DNA of 64,000 bases from Prevotella sp. E2-28. Lineage in GTDB: Bacteria > Bacteroidota > Bacteroidia > Bacteroidales > Bacteroidaceae. Both the position numbers and the translations under genes were made by a program. The stretch lies in contig NZ_CP091788.1 in NCBI RefSeq assembly GCF_022024055.1, positions 3,492,615-3,556,614 of the forward strand, read 5' to 3'. The notes under the pieces are model-generated. The model saw only the letters and a list, made by a program, of their open reading frames with translations, ran no database searches and had not been told where the DNA came from. Shown here in pieces: positions 51,124 to 61,120 of this stretch; positions within the stretch are counted from its first letter, which is position 1, and every line of letters begins with the position of its first letter.

Positions 51124-51185
51124 GAATTTATCACGCTCAGTAGAAAAAATCACTTTTTTATTCGCTCACTTCATCAAAAATTTTG

Positions 51186-51193
51186 TACCTTTG
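51186..51193 (+). promoter_or_regulatory. -7 box of the GH43 gene
   Basis: TACCTTTG, 33 bp before the start codon. No good TTTG at -33. Confidence 0.55.
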
Positions 51194-51225
51194 CCCACAG
51201 ATTACTAAAAAACTACAACTAAGAA

Positions 51226-54045
51226 ATGAAACAATTCTTCATTTTACTATTTGGCCTGCTAACTGGAGCATCGGCCTATGCACAGACTGAAGTGACTACT
51301 ACTGAAGCAAAATCACTTTACAAGGATGTCTCGAAAAAACGAACGAGCGTACACGACCCATCGGTAGTGTATGAACCTAATAGTCAGCGCTATTATATCT
51401 TTGGTTCGCATCGCGCCCAGGCTTATACCACCGACCTGCAGAACTGGACGTGGTTCACATCGCCTTGGAAGGTAGGCAGTAATAATAATGCCAGCAATGA
51501 TGCTGCCTTCGTAACGCCTAAGGTAACAAAGGTGAAGAAAGGCGGGGTGGAGGTTGATCTGCCTGCTTTCAATGCCAAGGACTGGGCCGCACGCACGGAT
51601 GCCGGCTACAGTATCAACGGCAATATGTGGGCACCGGATGTTATCTGGAACCCCGTGATGCAGAAATGGTGCCAGTATCTGAGTGTGAACGGCGATGGCT
51701 GGCATTCCAGCATCATCTTGCTCACATCAGATAATATTGAAGGACCATACGAGTATCAGGCACCTGTGGTGATCAGTGGCTTTGATAATGGCAGCCATTC
51801 ATTTAAGGATACCGACGTGGAACTGGTATTGGGCACGATGACCACCCTACCCTCGCGCTATAACAGTCCCTGGGCACATACCTCAAAAGCCAGTCTGCCG
51901 AATAACATTGACCCCTGCGTGTTCTATGATGAGGAGGGCAACCTCTGGATGGCCTATGGCTCATGGAGTGGTGGCATCTTTATACTGGAACTTGATGAAG
52001 AGACTGGTCTGCGCGACTATGACGTGACTTACAGCACCACAAATGGTGACCCCTATTTCGGTAAGCGCATAGCAGGTGGCTACTACGTATCAGGCGAAGG
52101 TGCCTATATAGAATATATCGGTGGCTACTATTACCTGTTTATGAGCTATGGTTTCCTAGATCAGAAAGGTGGTTATGAGATGCGCGTGTTCCGCTCAAAA
52201 AATCCTAACGGTCCTTATACCGATGGAGGCGCTCGCAATGCCGTCTTTGATAGTTACGTACTTAACTACGGCCCAAACGCAGGTGCTCGCGGCGAGAAAC
52301 TAATGGGGCCTTACAGCCACTGGGGCTATATGTCACAGGGCGAGCGTTCACAGGGTCACAACTCCGTAATTGATGCCCCCGATGGTCGCACCTATCTGAT
52401 TTATCATACCCGCTTCTGTAATGATAATAAAGATGAAAACGAAGGGCATCAGGTACGCGTGCATCAGTTGTTCCAGAACAAGAACGGCTGGCTCGTTGCC
52501 TCTCCCTTTGAATATAATGGTGAGACAATTACCAACGAGGATATCAAGACAAAGCAGCCTTTTGAGAAAGAACAGATAATAGGCAACTACAGTCTGCTGA
52601 TTCATAAGTTTGCCAACAACCACAACAACCTGGAACAGGTAGAGCCCGTGTCTATTACACTGAATACCGACGGCACCATCACAGGCAGCAAGACAGGCAA
52701 ATGGAGCATTGACGAAGGTACGCATTATATCACCCTGACCCTTAGCAATACAAACTATTTCGGTGTAGTTTATGAAGAGACGATGGACTATACCAATATG
52801 CATGCTATTGCTATTACTGCCGTTACTAATGGCGGTATCAGCGCTTGGGCTTATAAACTGCATCCGAAGTACGAACTGGCTTATCAAATCAAGAATCAGA
52901 AACTGCCCGTTTCCTATAATCAGAGCATCAAGAAGAATGTGGACCTCTACGGCAGTATGCCGCTCTATGGTGATCATACTACCCTGCAGTGGACTAGCAG
53001 TAACCCCACTGTCATCAACGACTACGGTAAGTATTACCCCTTAGGACTGGAAGAGGACACCGAAGTGACACTCACAGCCCGTCTTACCTGTGCTGATTAT
53101 TTCTGGCAGGAGTCATATCCCGTCAAAGCCCTTTCAGAAGCCAATGCCAAATATGCTACAGAGACATGGGCCGACGGAATGCTGGCTCATTATGAATTCG
53201 ATGATGAGGAACTGACAAACAAGCTGAACAAATCTGAAAAGGCTGTGCTGAAACATAACAGTACAACGGCTTCACCCATCGTTGATGATACTGAACAGTT
53301 GCGTAATGGCAATACCGTTCACTTGAACTTTGGTGCCAACGGTAAAGAGAGTTACGTCTCAATGCCTAACCCACTGAAGGGAAAGGACCTCAGCAACGGT
53401 GCTACCATCTCATTCTTCGTGAAGCGCACGGATGATAACCTATGGGATGCTTTGTTGGGCATGAGCGATGGTACTCAGCGCCTCTATCTCACGGGTAATC
53501 TCTATGCAGGCTTTAATGACGGCAATGGTAATTACATAGATATTAATCATCCAGAGACGGTGAAGACCGATAAGTTGCAGCCTGGCAAATGGAATATGGT
53601 GACCATCACCTTCTCGCGCACCGTCAACTCTACGTCTGGTGGTATCACCATCTATGTGAATGGCAATAAGAATACAGATAAATACAAGGAGTCGCTCAAT
53701 GGTAAGGAAGCCACCACGAAACAAGGATTCGACTATAACTTGATACTCGACCTCATGGCTTCATGCGATGAATTGTATCTTGGAAACGGCTCGTTCTGGG
53801 GTTCTGCCGATGCCCGCTTTGACGATGTGATGGTCTATGACCGCACGCTCAGTTACGTAGAGGTGATAGCGCTGCAACAGATGACCGATCGCAGTAACAT
53901 AAACAGCAAGACTGATGGCATTCTAGAAAATGTAACAATTGAAAAATGTAAAAACGAAAATGTCTACGACCTGCAAGGACGTCGCTTAGAGAATCCACGA
54001 AATGGACTCTATATCAAGAACGGTAAAAAGATACTGGTACGTTAA
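51226..54045 (+). CDS. GH43 arabinanase-like enzyme with LamG domain and sorting tail
   Basis: 939 aa. Signal peptide (LLFGLLTGASAYAQ). GH43 five-bladed propeller with candidate catalytic Asp in VHDPSVVYEP, second Asp in NNIDPCVFYDEEGNLWMAYG, and Glu in SGEGAYIEYIGGYYYLFMSY. GPYSHWGYMSQGERSQGHNS fits the endo-arabinanase-type active site His. Then a beta-sandwich linker, a LamG/concanavalin-like domain (MLAHYEFDDEELTNKLNKSE, GATISFFVKRTDDNLWDALL), and a C-terminal tail VYDLQGRRLENPRNGLYIKN plus GKKILVR, like T9SS type A signals. It degrades arabinan-type pectin side chains outside the cell. It stands alone, outside a recognisable polysaccharide-utilisation locus. Confidence 0.9.
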   Translation: MKQFFILLFGLLTGASAYAQTEVTTTEAKSLYKDVSKKRTSVHDPSVVYEPNSQRYYIFGSHRAQAYTTDLQNWTWFTSPWKVGSNNNASNDAAFVTPKVTKVKKGGVEVDLPAFNAKDWAARTDAGYSINGNMWAPDVIWNPVMQKWCQYLSVNGDGWHSSIILLTSDNIEGPYEYQAPVVISGFDNGSHSFKDTDVELVLGTMTTLPSRYNSPWAHTSKASLPNNIDPCVFYDEEGNLWMAYGSWSGGIFILELDEETGLRDYDVTYSTTNGDPYFGKRIAGGYYVSGEGAYIEYIGGYYYLFMSYGFLDQKGGYEMRVFRSKNPNGPYTDGGARNAVFDSYVLNYGPNAGARGEKLMGPYSHWGYMSQGERSQGHNSVIDAPDGRTYLIYHTRFCNDNKDENEGHQVRVHQLFQNKNGWLVASPFEYNGETITNEDIKTKQPFEKEQIIGNYSLLIHKFANNHNNLEQVEPVSITLNTDGTITGSKTGKWSIDEGTHYITLTLSNTNYFGVVYEETMDYTNMHAIAITAVTNGGISAWAYKLHPKYELAYQIKNQKLPVSYNQSIKKNVDLYGSMPLYGDHTTLQWTSSNPTVINDYGKYYPLGLEEDTEVTLTARLTCADYFWQESYPVKALSEANAKYATETWADGMLAHYEFDDEELTNKLNKSEKAVLKHNSTTASPIVDDTEQLRNGNTVHLNFGANGKESYVSMPNPLKGKDLSNGATISFFVKRTDDNLWDALLGMSDGTQRLYLTGNLYAGFNDGNGNYIDINHPETVKTDKLQPGKWNMVTITFSRTVNSTSGGITIYVNGNKNTDKYKESLNGKEATTKQGFDYNLILDLMASCDELYLGNGSFWGSADARFDDVMVYDRTLSYVEVIALQQMTDRSNINSKTDGILENVTIEKCKNENVYDLQGRRLENPRNGLYIKNGKKILVR

Positions 54046-54854
54046 AGCAAATCCAGACAACGCTCAATAAATATGCCGCAGCAGCGATCTTCCACATCGC
54101 GGTTGCGGTATATCATTTCACGCACCACGTCCATAGCCTGACGAGTACTGGCAGAGAGTGACTCCTGCTTCATCAGATGGCCGATAAGCACAGCCGAGAA
54201 GATATCGCCCGTGCCGTGATACAATCCTGGAATCTCGTCGTAGTCGTGGAAGAAATATTTGCCTGTGGCAGCATCATAGCCACACACCTGATTCTTATTG
54301 TCAATGAAGCAACTGGTGATGATTGCCGAGCGTGTGCCCAGCTTCACCAGCTTATCAAGCAGCTCACAAGCCTCGTGACGCGTCATACCTTCCTGTTTGA
54401 AAGGTTCTCCCGTAAGATGACAAGCCTCCGTATAGTTAGGGAAAATGAGATGAGCCACGCTAACCATCTCACGCATCAGTCGCACCTGATCCTCACCAAT
54501 ACCATTATACAACTTACCACCATCGCCCATCACGGGGTCCACGAAGATAGTACATCCCTGTTCGGACTGGTCACGACAGAACTGCGCCACTAGGCGCGAC
54601 TGTTCCTCGCTGAACATCAATCCCGTACAGATAGCATCAAAACGAAAACCAAGTTTTTTCCAGACGGGCAGGGTCTGGCGCATATAGGCAGTGGTATCCT
54701 GCATGGCGAAATCACCATAGTCCAGCGTGTTAGATACCAATGCCGTAGGCAGGTTGAAAGCGGGAATACCCATATACGACAGGATAGGAAGCATGGCAGC
54801 CATACCTACTTTGCCATACCCTGCTACATCATTGACTAAAAGAACCTTTTTCAA
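54042..54854 (-). CDS. Pyridoxal/pyridoxamine kinase-like ribokinase-fold enzyme
   Basis: 270 aa. VNDVAGYGKVGMAAMLPILS at the N-terminus, FVDPVMGDGGKLYNG and the GTGDIFSAVLIGH anion-hole/catalytic Asp motif match PdxK/PdxY-type kinases, which phosphorylate B6 vitamers. Its last bases overlap the end of the convergent GH43 gene by 4 bp. It lies 16 bp after the aldo/keto reductase on the same strand, probably one transcript. Confidence 0.88.
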   Translation of the reverse strand: MKKVLLVNDVAGYGKVGMAAMLPILSYMGIPAFNLPTALVSNTLDYGDFAMQDTTAYMRQTLPVWKKLGFRFDAICTGLMFSEEQSRLVAQFCRDQSEQGCTIFVDPVMGDGGKLYNGIGEDQVRLMREMVSVAHLIFPNYTEACHLTGEPFKQEGMTRHEACELLDKLVKLGTRSAIITSCFIDNKNQVCGYDAATGKYFFHDYDEIPGLYHGTGDIFSAVLIGHLMKQESLSASTRQAMDVVREMIYRNRDVEDRCCGIFIERCLDLL

Positions 54855-54870
54855 ATCTCAAACTTTTATC

Positions 54871-55827
54871 CTAAAAACTTTCTGCATTAATGCACTTCAA
54901 ATTCTTCTCCAATTGCTGTGTACTGCTAGCACCTACCAGCACCGAGGTCACGCCACGCTGAGCCAGAATCCAGGCCAGTGCCATTTCAGCTAGTGTCTCA
55001 CCTCTTTTCTGAGCCTGCTCGTTATAGGAGCGTATTTTTGCCAAGAGCTCATCAGTCAGCATACTCTCCTTTAGGAACTTCCCTTTCGACATACGCGAAT
55101 CCGCAGGGATACCATTCAGATAGCGATCGGTAAGCAGACCTTGAGCCAAAGGCGAGAACGAGATAAAGCCAATACCCTTCTCAGCACAGAAATCCAAGAT
55201 TCCCTCCTCCTGAGGTGCACGGTCGAGCATATTCAGGCGACCCTGATAAATCAGCATGGGCACATCGCGCTCACGCAGATACTGCTCAGCAAACTTCGTG
55301 GCTTCCAATGGCCAGCGCGAGATACCTACATAAAGGGCCTTCCCGCTACGCACAATATCCACCAAAGCCTGAAGGGTCTCCTCCAGAGGTGTCTCTGGAT
55401 CATAGCGATGACTATAGAAGAGGTCCACGTAGTCCAGATGCATACGCTTCAGACTCTGATCGAGCGATGCCATCAGATACTTCCTGGACCCCCAGTTGCC
55501 ATAAGGGCCTGCCCACATATCATAACCAGCCTTAGTAGAGATAAAGAGTTCATCACGATAAGGTGCGAAGTCATCATCCATCAGTCGGCCCATCGTTTCC
55601 TCAGCCGAACCGTAAGGAGGTCCGTAGTTGTTGGCCAAGTCGAAATGCACCACGCCGTGGTCGAAGGCATAACGCGTAATCTCACGTGAGCGTTCATACG
55701 GATCCACCCCACCGAAGTTATGCCAGAATCCCAGCGACACTTTCGGCAGCATGACGCCCGAGCGTCCGCACCTCTCATACTTCATTCCGCCATCATAACG
55801 CAGCGGGTCTGCAAAATATTTATCCAT
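54871..55827 (-). CDS. Aldo/keto reductase (YghZ/GAP-reductase-like)
   Basis: About 318 aa NADPH-dependent reductase. FDLANNYGPPYGSAEE (catalytic Asp and Tyr), ISTKAGYDMWAGPYGNWGSR (Lys) and LFYSHRYDPETPLEE (His) match the E. coli YghZ-type L-glyceraldehyde-3-phosphate reductases. The start at 55827 (MDKYFADPLRYDGGMKYERC) fits the YghZ N-terminus; a GTG seven codons earlier would overlap the -7 box (55848-55855). Confidence 0.92.
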   Translation of the reverse strand: MDKYFADPLRYDGGMKYERCGRSGVMLPKVSLGFWHNFGGVDPYERSREITRYAFDHGVVHFDLANNYGPPYGSAEETMGRLMDDDFAPYRDELFISTKAGYDMWAGPYGNWGSRKYLMASLDQSLKRMHLDYVDLFYSHRYDPETPLEETLQALVDIVRSGKALYVGISRWPLEATKFAEQYLRERDVPMLIYQGRLNMLDRAPQEEGILDFCAEKGIGFISFSPLAQGLLTDRYLNGIPADSRMSKGKFLKESMLTDELLAKIRSYNEQAQKRGETLAEMALAWILAQRGVTSVLVGASSTQQLEKNLKCINAESF

Positions 55828-55847
55828 AGACAGTTGGTATTTGGGCA

Positions 55848-55855
55848 CAAAGGTA
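55848..55855 (-). promoter_or_regulatory. -7 box of the aldo/keto reductase/kinase unit
   Basis: TACCTTTG on the minus strand, 20 bp before the start codon; no convincing -33. Confidence 0.55.
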
Positions 55856-55980
55856 CGAAAAAACGATAGAAATGCAAAAAGAACTATTCTTTTTTTATCC
55901 CTGCATTAAAGCCGCCCCTTATTAAGGAGCTCTAAATCTTTTTTGCCGAGACAGCGTAACTTCAGCAAAGCCTGAGTTAT

Positions 55981-56033
55981 GAAAAAACAAGAATTCGGGG
56001 ACGGAGCTAAGTCTTCTTGCTCCGTCCCCGAAT
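55981..56033 (-). terminator. Terminator of the 1639-aa surface protein
   Basis: ATTCGGGGACGGAGC (55993-56007) / GCTCCGTCCCCGAAT (56019-56033), a perfect 15-bp stem followed on the minus strand by TCTTGTTTTTTC. Confidence 0.88.
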
Positions 56034-56055
56034 CATATTAAAAGATGTAGGATGA

Positions 56056-59000
56056 TTACTTTATCACCACTTTCTTGCCATTTTGGATGTACATACCCTT
56101 TACTGCAGGTTTTCCTGTGAGGCGGCGACCGTTCAGGTCATACCAGCCCTCGACATTGGCAGCACTAACATTAATGGTACTGATACCTGTCGCATCGCTC
56201 TCGAAGATGATATTCATAGTACGGGCATGGTTGGGAGAGCTAGGGATAATCTTCAGCCAGCAGCGGTTGGCGGGCAGTATGCCTGCGTCCTTCACCCATG
56301 TGAAGTTCTCACCGTTGAGCACGTAGTTGTCTGCTTCAGCCATGTCTGCTGCAGTGAAGGTCTTGGGCTCTAGTGTTCCAAAGAAATGCTCCGCGTCGTA
56401 GTTGACTGTAGCAGCTTGCTCATTGAGGTCTAACAGTACCTGCTGGTTCTCATCCGTACCATTAAAAATGATTAGCGGAGTGTTGGCAACGGCTGACTCC
56501 AGTTCATCAGCAAGTATCACGATACCCTCATTAGCACTCATAGCGATAATAGTGCTTAGCACGATGCCGTCAGCAGTGCCCTCTGCGAGGTTCAATCCCT
56601 TATCTCCATAATAGCTGGCGTATGCTCCGGCTGGAATGGTCAGCGAGGCCAATGCCATCTTCACGGTCACGGTCTGCGGTGCATAGTCATTATGAGTTGC
56701 ATCGCCCATTACACGGTAGTACACGGTATAGATGCCGGCTTCCGTACCCATAGGAATGGTTGTAGCGTAGTTTTCGCCATCAAGTGAATACTCCATCTCA
56801 CCAAACGTAGTGCTACCAGCCTCTACCAATTCCTGTGCTACACCTATATAATATAGTCCAATCTTTGGAGTCGGAGCTGTAACGAGATAGTAATTCTGGG
56901 GATCGGGCATTACAGGCTTGATGTAACTGTATTCAGCCATACCTGCAACAGCTTCTGATACGCTAACTTTAGCGCCTTCAGCATTGATCTGCACAACAGC
57001 CAGATTATTAAATGCTACGTCACCACCGATGGCAGGATAGCTACCAGCAGTATTGCCGTCAATCAGACCACCAGTCATCCAGAAGCCTTCCGTAGCAGTA
57101 ATCGTAACAGTGTTATAGACACCACCTCCCTGGCCTGCTGCCTTATTGCCTGTAATCTCACCACTGTACATTGTGAATGCGCCGTTATTGACGATACCAC
57201 CGCCATTGCCTGTCGTGTTACCACCAGTGATTATACCTTCACCCGTGATGGCCAAGGTTCCGTTGTTAATGATAACGCTACCATCGGCTACTGCCTCTGT
57301 GAGGTTACGGTTTATTGTGTGTCCGTTCAGTTCAAGCACTACCGTTTTGCCCTCTGGAATAATGAGTGCAGCATCGGTGCTCTTGGCTATGACATCTTCT
57401 GCCAGTTTAATTACGCCACCGTTGGTCATCGCATTCTGTAAGGCGCCCCAGCCCGTTACCGGACCTTCTTCCTTATTCATCTCAATGCCAGCGTTTTCAC
57501 TATCGAGTTCTGTAATTTCACCGTTCTTCACTGTGACATGTACCGTTTCAGAAGACATACCTGTCAGCGCTGGTAACGCAAGCGTCATCGTGTATGTAAA
57601 TGAACCATCGCCATTATCTACTTTTTCAACAAATGTAACGTCGCCAAACGGCACGTCAATGGAATAGGTGCCACCCATAAAGGTTGCGCGGAACTCATTT
57701 GGTTCGTCACCACGGCTATAGCTGATAACACCCGTTAGTGTGCCGTAGCCTGTCCAGATATCATCACCAAGAGCTTCATAAAGTTCAGCCAAGATTGCAA
57801 ACTTCTCTGGGTCGGGCATTACTGGCTTTATGTAGCTGTATTCAGCCATCTTTGCCTTTGCAGTCTTTGCGCTGACAGTTGTACCTTCTGCATCAATCTG
57901 AACGACAGCAAGATTATTGAAGGTGACATCACCACCGATTGCGGGATAACTACCAGCGGTATTGCCGTTAATCAGACCGCCTGTCATCCAGAAGCCGGTC
58001 GTAGCCGTATTTGTAATGGTGTTATACACACCACCACCTAGGCCTGCAGCCTTATTAGCTGTAATCTCGCCGCTATAGAGCGTCAACGTACCGTTATTAA
58101 GGATACCGCCGCCATTGCCAGTTGTGTTACCACCAATAATCTTACCGCCCTCAGAATCTGTGATGGCCAGAATACCGTTGTTAATGATAACGCTACCATT
58201 GGCTGCTGCCTCTGTGAGGTTACGATTGATAGTATGTCCGTTCAGCTCGAGCACAACGGTCTTGCCTTCTGGAACGGTCAAAGCTGCGTCTGTGCTCTCA
58301 GCTACGATATTCTCTGCCAGTTTAATCACACCGCCGTTGCTCATCGCATTCTGTAGGGCGGACCAACCAGAAATCGGATCTTCTTCCTTATTCATCTCAA
58401 TACCGGCATTCTCGCTATCCATCTCCGTGATCTCACCATTCTTCACAGTAACATGTACCGTTTCAGAAGGCATTCCTGTCTGTGCAGGTAGTGCAAGCGT
58501 CAGCGTGTATGTAAATGAACCATCGCCATTATCTACTTTGGCGGCAAATGTAACATCGCCAAACGGCACATCAATGGTATAGGTACCACCCATGAATACT
58601 GCACGGAACTCGTTAGGTTCATCACTACGGCTGTAGCTGATAACACCCGTTAGTGCGCCGTAACCCGTCCATACATCGTCACCGAGGGCCTCGTAGAGTT
58701 CTGTTAAAATAGCGTATTTTGTGGGGTCTGGCATTACAGGCTTTATGTAGCTGTATTCAGCCATGTTTGCCTTTGCAGTCTTTGCACTGAGCGTTGTACC
58801 TTCAGCATTCACTTGCACGACTACTAAATTGTTGAAGGTGACATCGCCGCCAATGGCTGCATAGCTATTTGCTGTGTTATTGTTAATCAATCCACCTGTC
58901 ATCCAGAAGCCTGTTGTGGCGGTATTCGTGATGCTGTTATAGACACCACCACCTAGGCCTACAGCCTTATTACCAGTAATCTCACCACCATAAAGCGTCA

Positions 59001-60975
59001 GCGTTCCGTTGTTCAGGATACCACCACCGTTACCAGTTGTGTTACCACCGATAATCTTGCCGCCCTCTGTGTCTGTGATAGCCAGAATACCATTGTTGAT
59101 GATGACGCTACCGTTGTCTGTTGCACTGGTCAATGCACGATTGATGGTCTGTCCGTTCAGTTCGAGGATGACAGTCTTACCTTCAGGAACAATCAGTGCT
59201 GCGTCAGTGCTTGCGGCCATGATGTTCTGTGTCAGTTTGATAACACCACCGTTTGTCATAGCGGTCTGCAGGGCAGCCCAACTATCAATACCACTATTTT
59301 CTTTGCTCATGTCGAGACCAGCGTTCTCGCTCTCCATTCCTGTAATTTCACCGTTCTTCGTGGTGACATGCAGCGTCTCTTGTGACATGCCTGTCTGTGC
59401 AGGAAGGTTCACTACAAGCGTATAGGTATACGAGCCGTCGCCATTGTCGTCTTTCGTTACCGTTGTGAAATCAGTAAACGGCAAATCTATTGTGAATGTA
59501 CCGCCCATGAACATTGCTCGGAACTCCTCTGGGTCATCACCACGACTGTAGCTGATGACACCCGTCTGCTCACCGTAACCCGTCCAAACATCGTCGCCGA
59601 GGGCTTCGTAGAGCTCTTTCAGAAGTTTGTTTTCTGCCCTTTCTATGATGAACGTTGCGTTAGCTGTGCCGCTGTAGTCAGAACCGCTGACGGCAGTAAT
59701 GGTTACGTTAGCCGTACCTACGTTCACATTGTTCCCGTAAGACACCGTGTAGTCAGTACCTTGGGTTAGTGTGGTGGTGCCGTCTTTTACAATAACAGCA
59801 GGCTCAATGGCCGAGCCCGTGTAATATTGGTTGGCAATGGTCTGAATCCATGAATCCTGCAAGTTCTTGGCATAGGTTACCACCACCCAAACGTTAGCTC
59901 CTGGCATAGTAAACGTCCATGTACCAGCAGCCTGTCCAGCAGTCACAGCAATCTCGTCCTGCAGAGCTGGAGCACGGAAGCCACGAGCACTGGCACCACC
60001 CCAGGAGGTATAGGCGCGGACGGTCACGCCTTTTGTCGAATAACCACTATTAGGCGTTACGTTGACGGTAACCACTTCATTTTTCTTGGCTTTTGTTGCT
60101 GACGTACCGCCAACGGAAAACGCCACCGTGCCGTGAGTTGTGCTCTCGTCCGACAATGTGATGTCATATGAAGCAGCAGTAGTACTGGAATTAAACTTGA
60201 TATTGTTCAGATCAGAAAAATCTAAGCTTACACTTCCTTCAGGATAAGTGGTCATCGTTGCTCCTTTAATTGTGATTCCCGTGCAGCCAGCAATGGTGTA
60301 GTTTGAGGTCGAACTATATATGCCCAAGTCACTTGCCGAACCATTGCTGCCTCCGTATTTGTTCCCTGTGAATATACAGTTCACTATCATGAGAGCCCCC
60401 GACGAGTTGTTACCTATCGCACCACCATAACTTGCGTTTGAAGAGGTCGTATAGTTATTGAGGAACGTACACTCGCTCAGGTAAAGACTACCCATATAGT
60501 TATTGATGGCTCCACCGATTTCACTTGAATAGTTTCCTGTGAACGTCGTGTTGCTAGCATACAACTTGCCCTGATTTTCTATGGCACCGCCACCTTGGTT
60601 GGATCCGTCAGTATGGTTATTGCTGACAGTACAGCCGTCCAGCACCAATGTTCCATAATTACGGATGGCTCCACCGCCTGCATTCAGGTCAAAATTGTTA
60701 AGCGTAGCATTCTTAATGGAAAGCGTATTGCCAGAAGAAATACTAAAAGCACGAGTAGAAGGACCACTCAGCTTCTTTCCATTTCCATTGATGGTTATCT
60801 TCTTACCACCACTAATGGTAATTGCCGAAGTGAACTGGATGTTAGCCGTCAGCCTTACATCATTGCCCGCATTCAATGCACTTTGCAGTTGTGAAAAGGT
60901 CGACACATCTGTCTGTGCCATTGCGCCCAAAGCTGTCATCAGCATGAGGACGAAAAATAAATAAAGTCTTTTCAT
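56056..60975 (-). CDS. Giant surface protein: beta-helix, three 305-aa repeats, sorting tail
   Basis: 1639 aa. Signal peptide (FVLMLMTALGAMAQ). Residues about 25-230 form a polymorphic-outer-membrane-type beta-helix with GGGAIRNYGTL, GGGAIENQGKLYASNTTFTG and GGAINNYMGSLYLSECTF. After a TVKDG...TDYTVSYGNNVNVG Ig-like module come three consecutive units of about 305 aa, each opening LYEALGDD(V/I)WTGYG and ending AEYSYIKPVMPDP. Each holds an ITGNKA-GLGGGVYN helix segment. Then MEYSLDGENYATTIPMGTEA, the conserved 150-aa module seen in the 25008-26672 protein, and the tail WYDLNGRRLTGKPAVKGMYI to NGKKVVIK. Adhesin-like; likely exported by a type IX-like system (inference). Sits downstream of a membrane AraC regulator on the same strand. 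Confidence 0.87.
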   Translation of the reverse strand: MKRLYLFFVLMLMTALGAMAQTDVSTFSQLQSALNAGNDVRLTANIQFTSAITISGGKKITINGNGKKLSGPSTRAFSISSGNTLSIKNATLNNFDLNAGGGAIRNYGTLVLDGCTVSNNHTDGSNQGGGAIENQGKLYASNTTFTGNYSSEIGGAINNYMGSLYLSECTFLNNYTTSSNASYGGAIGNNSSGALMIVNCIFTGNKYGGSNGSASDLGIYSSTSNYTIAGCTGITIKGATMTTYPEGSVSLDFSDLNNIKFNSSTTAASYDITLSDESTTHGTVAFSVGGTSATKAKKNEVVTVNVTPNSGYSTKGVTVRAYTSWGGASARGFRAPALQDEIAVTAGQAAGTWTFTMPGANVWVVVTYAKNLQDSWIQTIANQYYTGSAIEPAVIVKDGTTTLTQGTDYTVSYGNNVNVGTANVTITAVSGSDYSGTANATFIIERAENKLLKELYEALGDDVWTGYGEQTGVISYSRGDDPEEFRAMFMGGTFTIDLPFTDFTTVTKDDNGDGSYTYTLVVNLPAQTGMSQETLHVTTKNGEITGMESENAGLDMSKENSGIDSWAALQTAMTNGGVIKLTQNIMAASTDAALIVPEGKTVILELNGQTINRALTSATDNGSVIINNGILAITDTEGGKIIGGNTTGNGGGILNNGTLTLYGGEITGNKAVGLGGGVYNSITNTATTGFWMTGGLINNNTANSYAAIGGDVTFNNLVVVQVNAEGTTLSAKTAKANMAEYSYIKPVMPDPTKYAILTELYEALGDDVWTGYGALTGVISYSRSDEPNEFRAVFMGGTYTIDVPFGDVTFAAKVDNGDGSFTYTLTLALPAQTGMPSETVHVTVKNGEITEMDSENAGIEMNKEEDPISGWSALQNAMSNGGVIKLAENIVAESTDAALTVPEGKTVVLELNGHTINRNLTEAAANGSVIINNGILAITDSEGGKIIGGNTTGNGGGILNNGTLTLYSGEITANKAAGLGGGVYNTITNTATTGFWMTGGLINGNTAGSYPAIGGDVTFNNLAVVQIDAEGTTVSAKTAKAKMAEYSYIKPVMPDPEKFAILAELYEALGDDIWTGYGTLTGVISYSRGDEPNEFRATFMGGTYSIDVPFGDVTFVEKVDNGDGSFTYTMTLALPALTGMSSETVHVTVKNGEITELDSENAGIEMNKEEGPVTGWGALQNAMTNGGVIKLAEDVIAKSTDAALIIPEGKTVVLELNGHTINRNLTEAVADGSVIINNGTLAITGEGIITGGNTTGNGGGIVNNGAFTMYSGEITGNKAAGQGGGVYNTVTITATEGFWMTGGLIDGNTAGSYPAIGGDVAFNNLAVVQINAEGAKVSVSEAVAGMAEYSYIKPVMPDPQNYYLVTAPTPKIGLYYIGVAQELVEAGSTTFGEMEYSLDGENYATTIPMGTEAGIYTVYYRVMGDATHNDYAPQTVTVKMALASLTIPAGAYASYYGDKGLNLAEGTADGIVLSTIIAMSANEGIVILADELESAVANTPLIIFNGTDENQQVLLDLNEQAATVNYDAEHFFGTLEPKTFTAADMAEADNYVLNGENFTWVKDAGILPANRCWLKIIPSSPNHARTMNIIFESDATGISTINVSAANVEGWYDLNGRRLTGKPAVKGMYIQNGKKVVIK
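56900..59640 (-). repeat. Three tandem 915-bp coding repeats
   Basis: The codons for LYEALGDD recur near 59600, 58685 and 57770, a period of about 915 bp (305 codons). The units are highly similar but not identical, so they are a likely site of recombination and assembly trouble. Confidence 0.85.
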
Positions 60976-61040
60976 TTAGGTTAATTGTTTTGTTAATAAT
61001 TATTGTGTTTTTTTATCGTTAAACCGAACGAACGCTATTG

Positions 61041-61071
61041 CAAAATTGCAAAAAGAAAAGCACGTATGCAA
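61041..61071 (-). promoter_or_regulatory. Possible promoter of the 1639-aa protein gene
   Basis: Minus-strand -7 CAATTTTG (61041-61048, one mismatch to TAnnTTTG), 20-bp spacer, -33 TTG (61069-61071) within the loop of the upstream terminator. Confidence 0.5.
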
Positions 61072-61084
61072 TACGATACGTGCT
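61051..61084 (-). terminator. Terminator after the membrane AraC regulator
   Basis: AGCACGTAT / ATACGTGCT stem (61059-61084) followed on the minus strand by TTTCTTTTTG. Confidence 0.82.
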
Positions 61085-61120
61085 GTTTTTACGAATTGTC
61101 CCTAAAAATAGTGCGATTTT

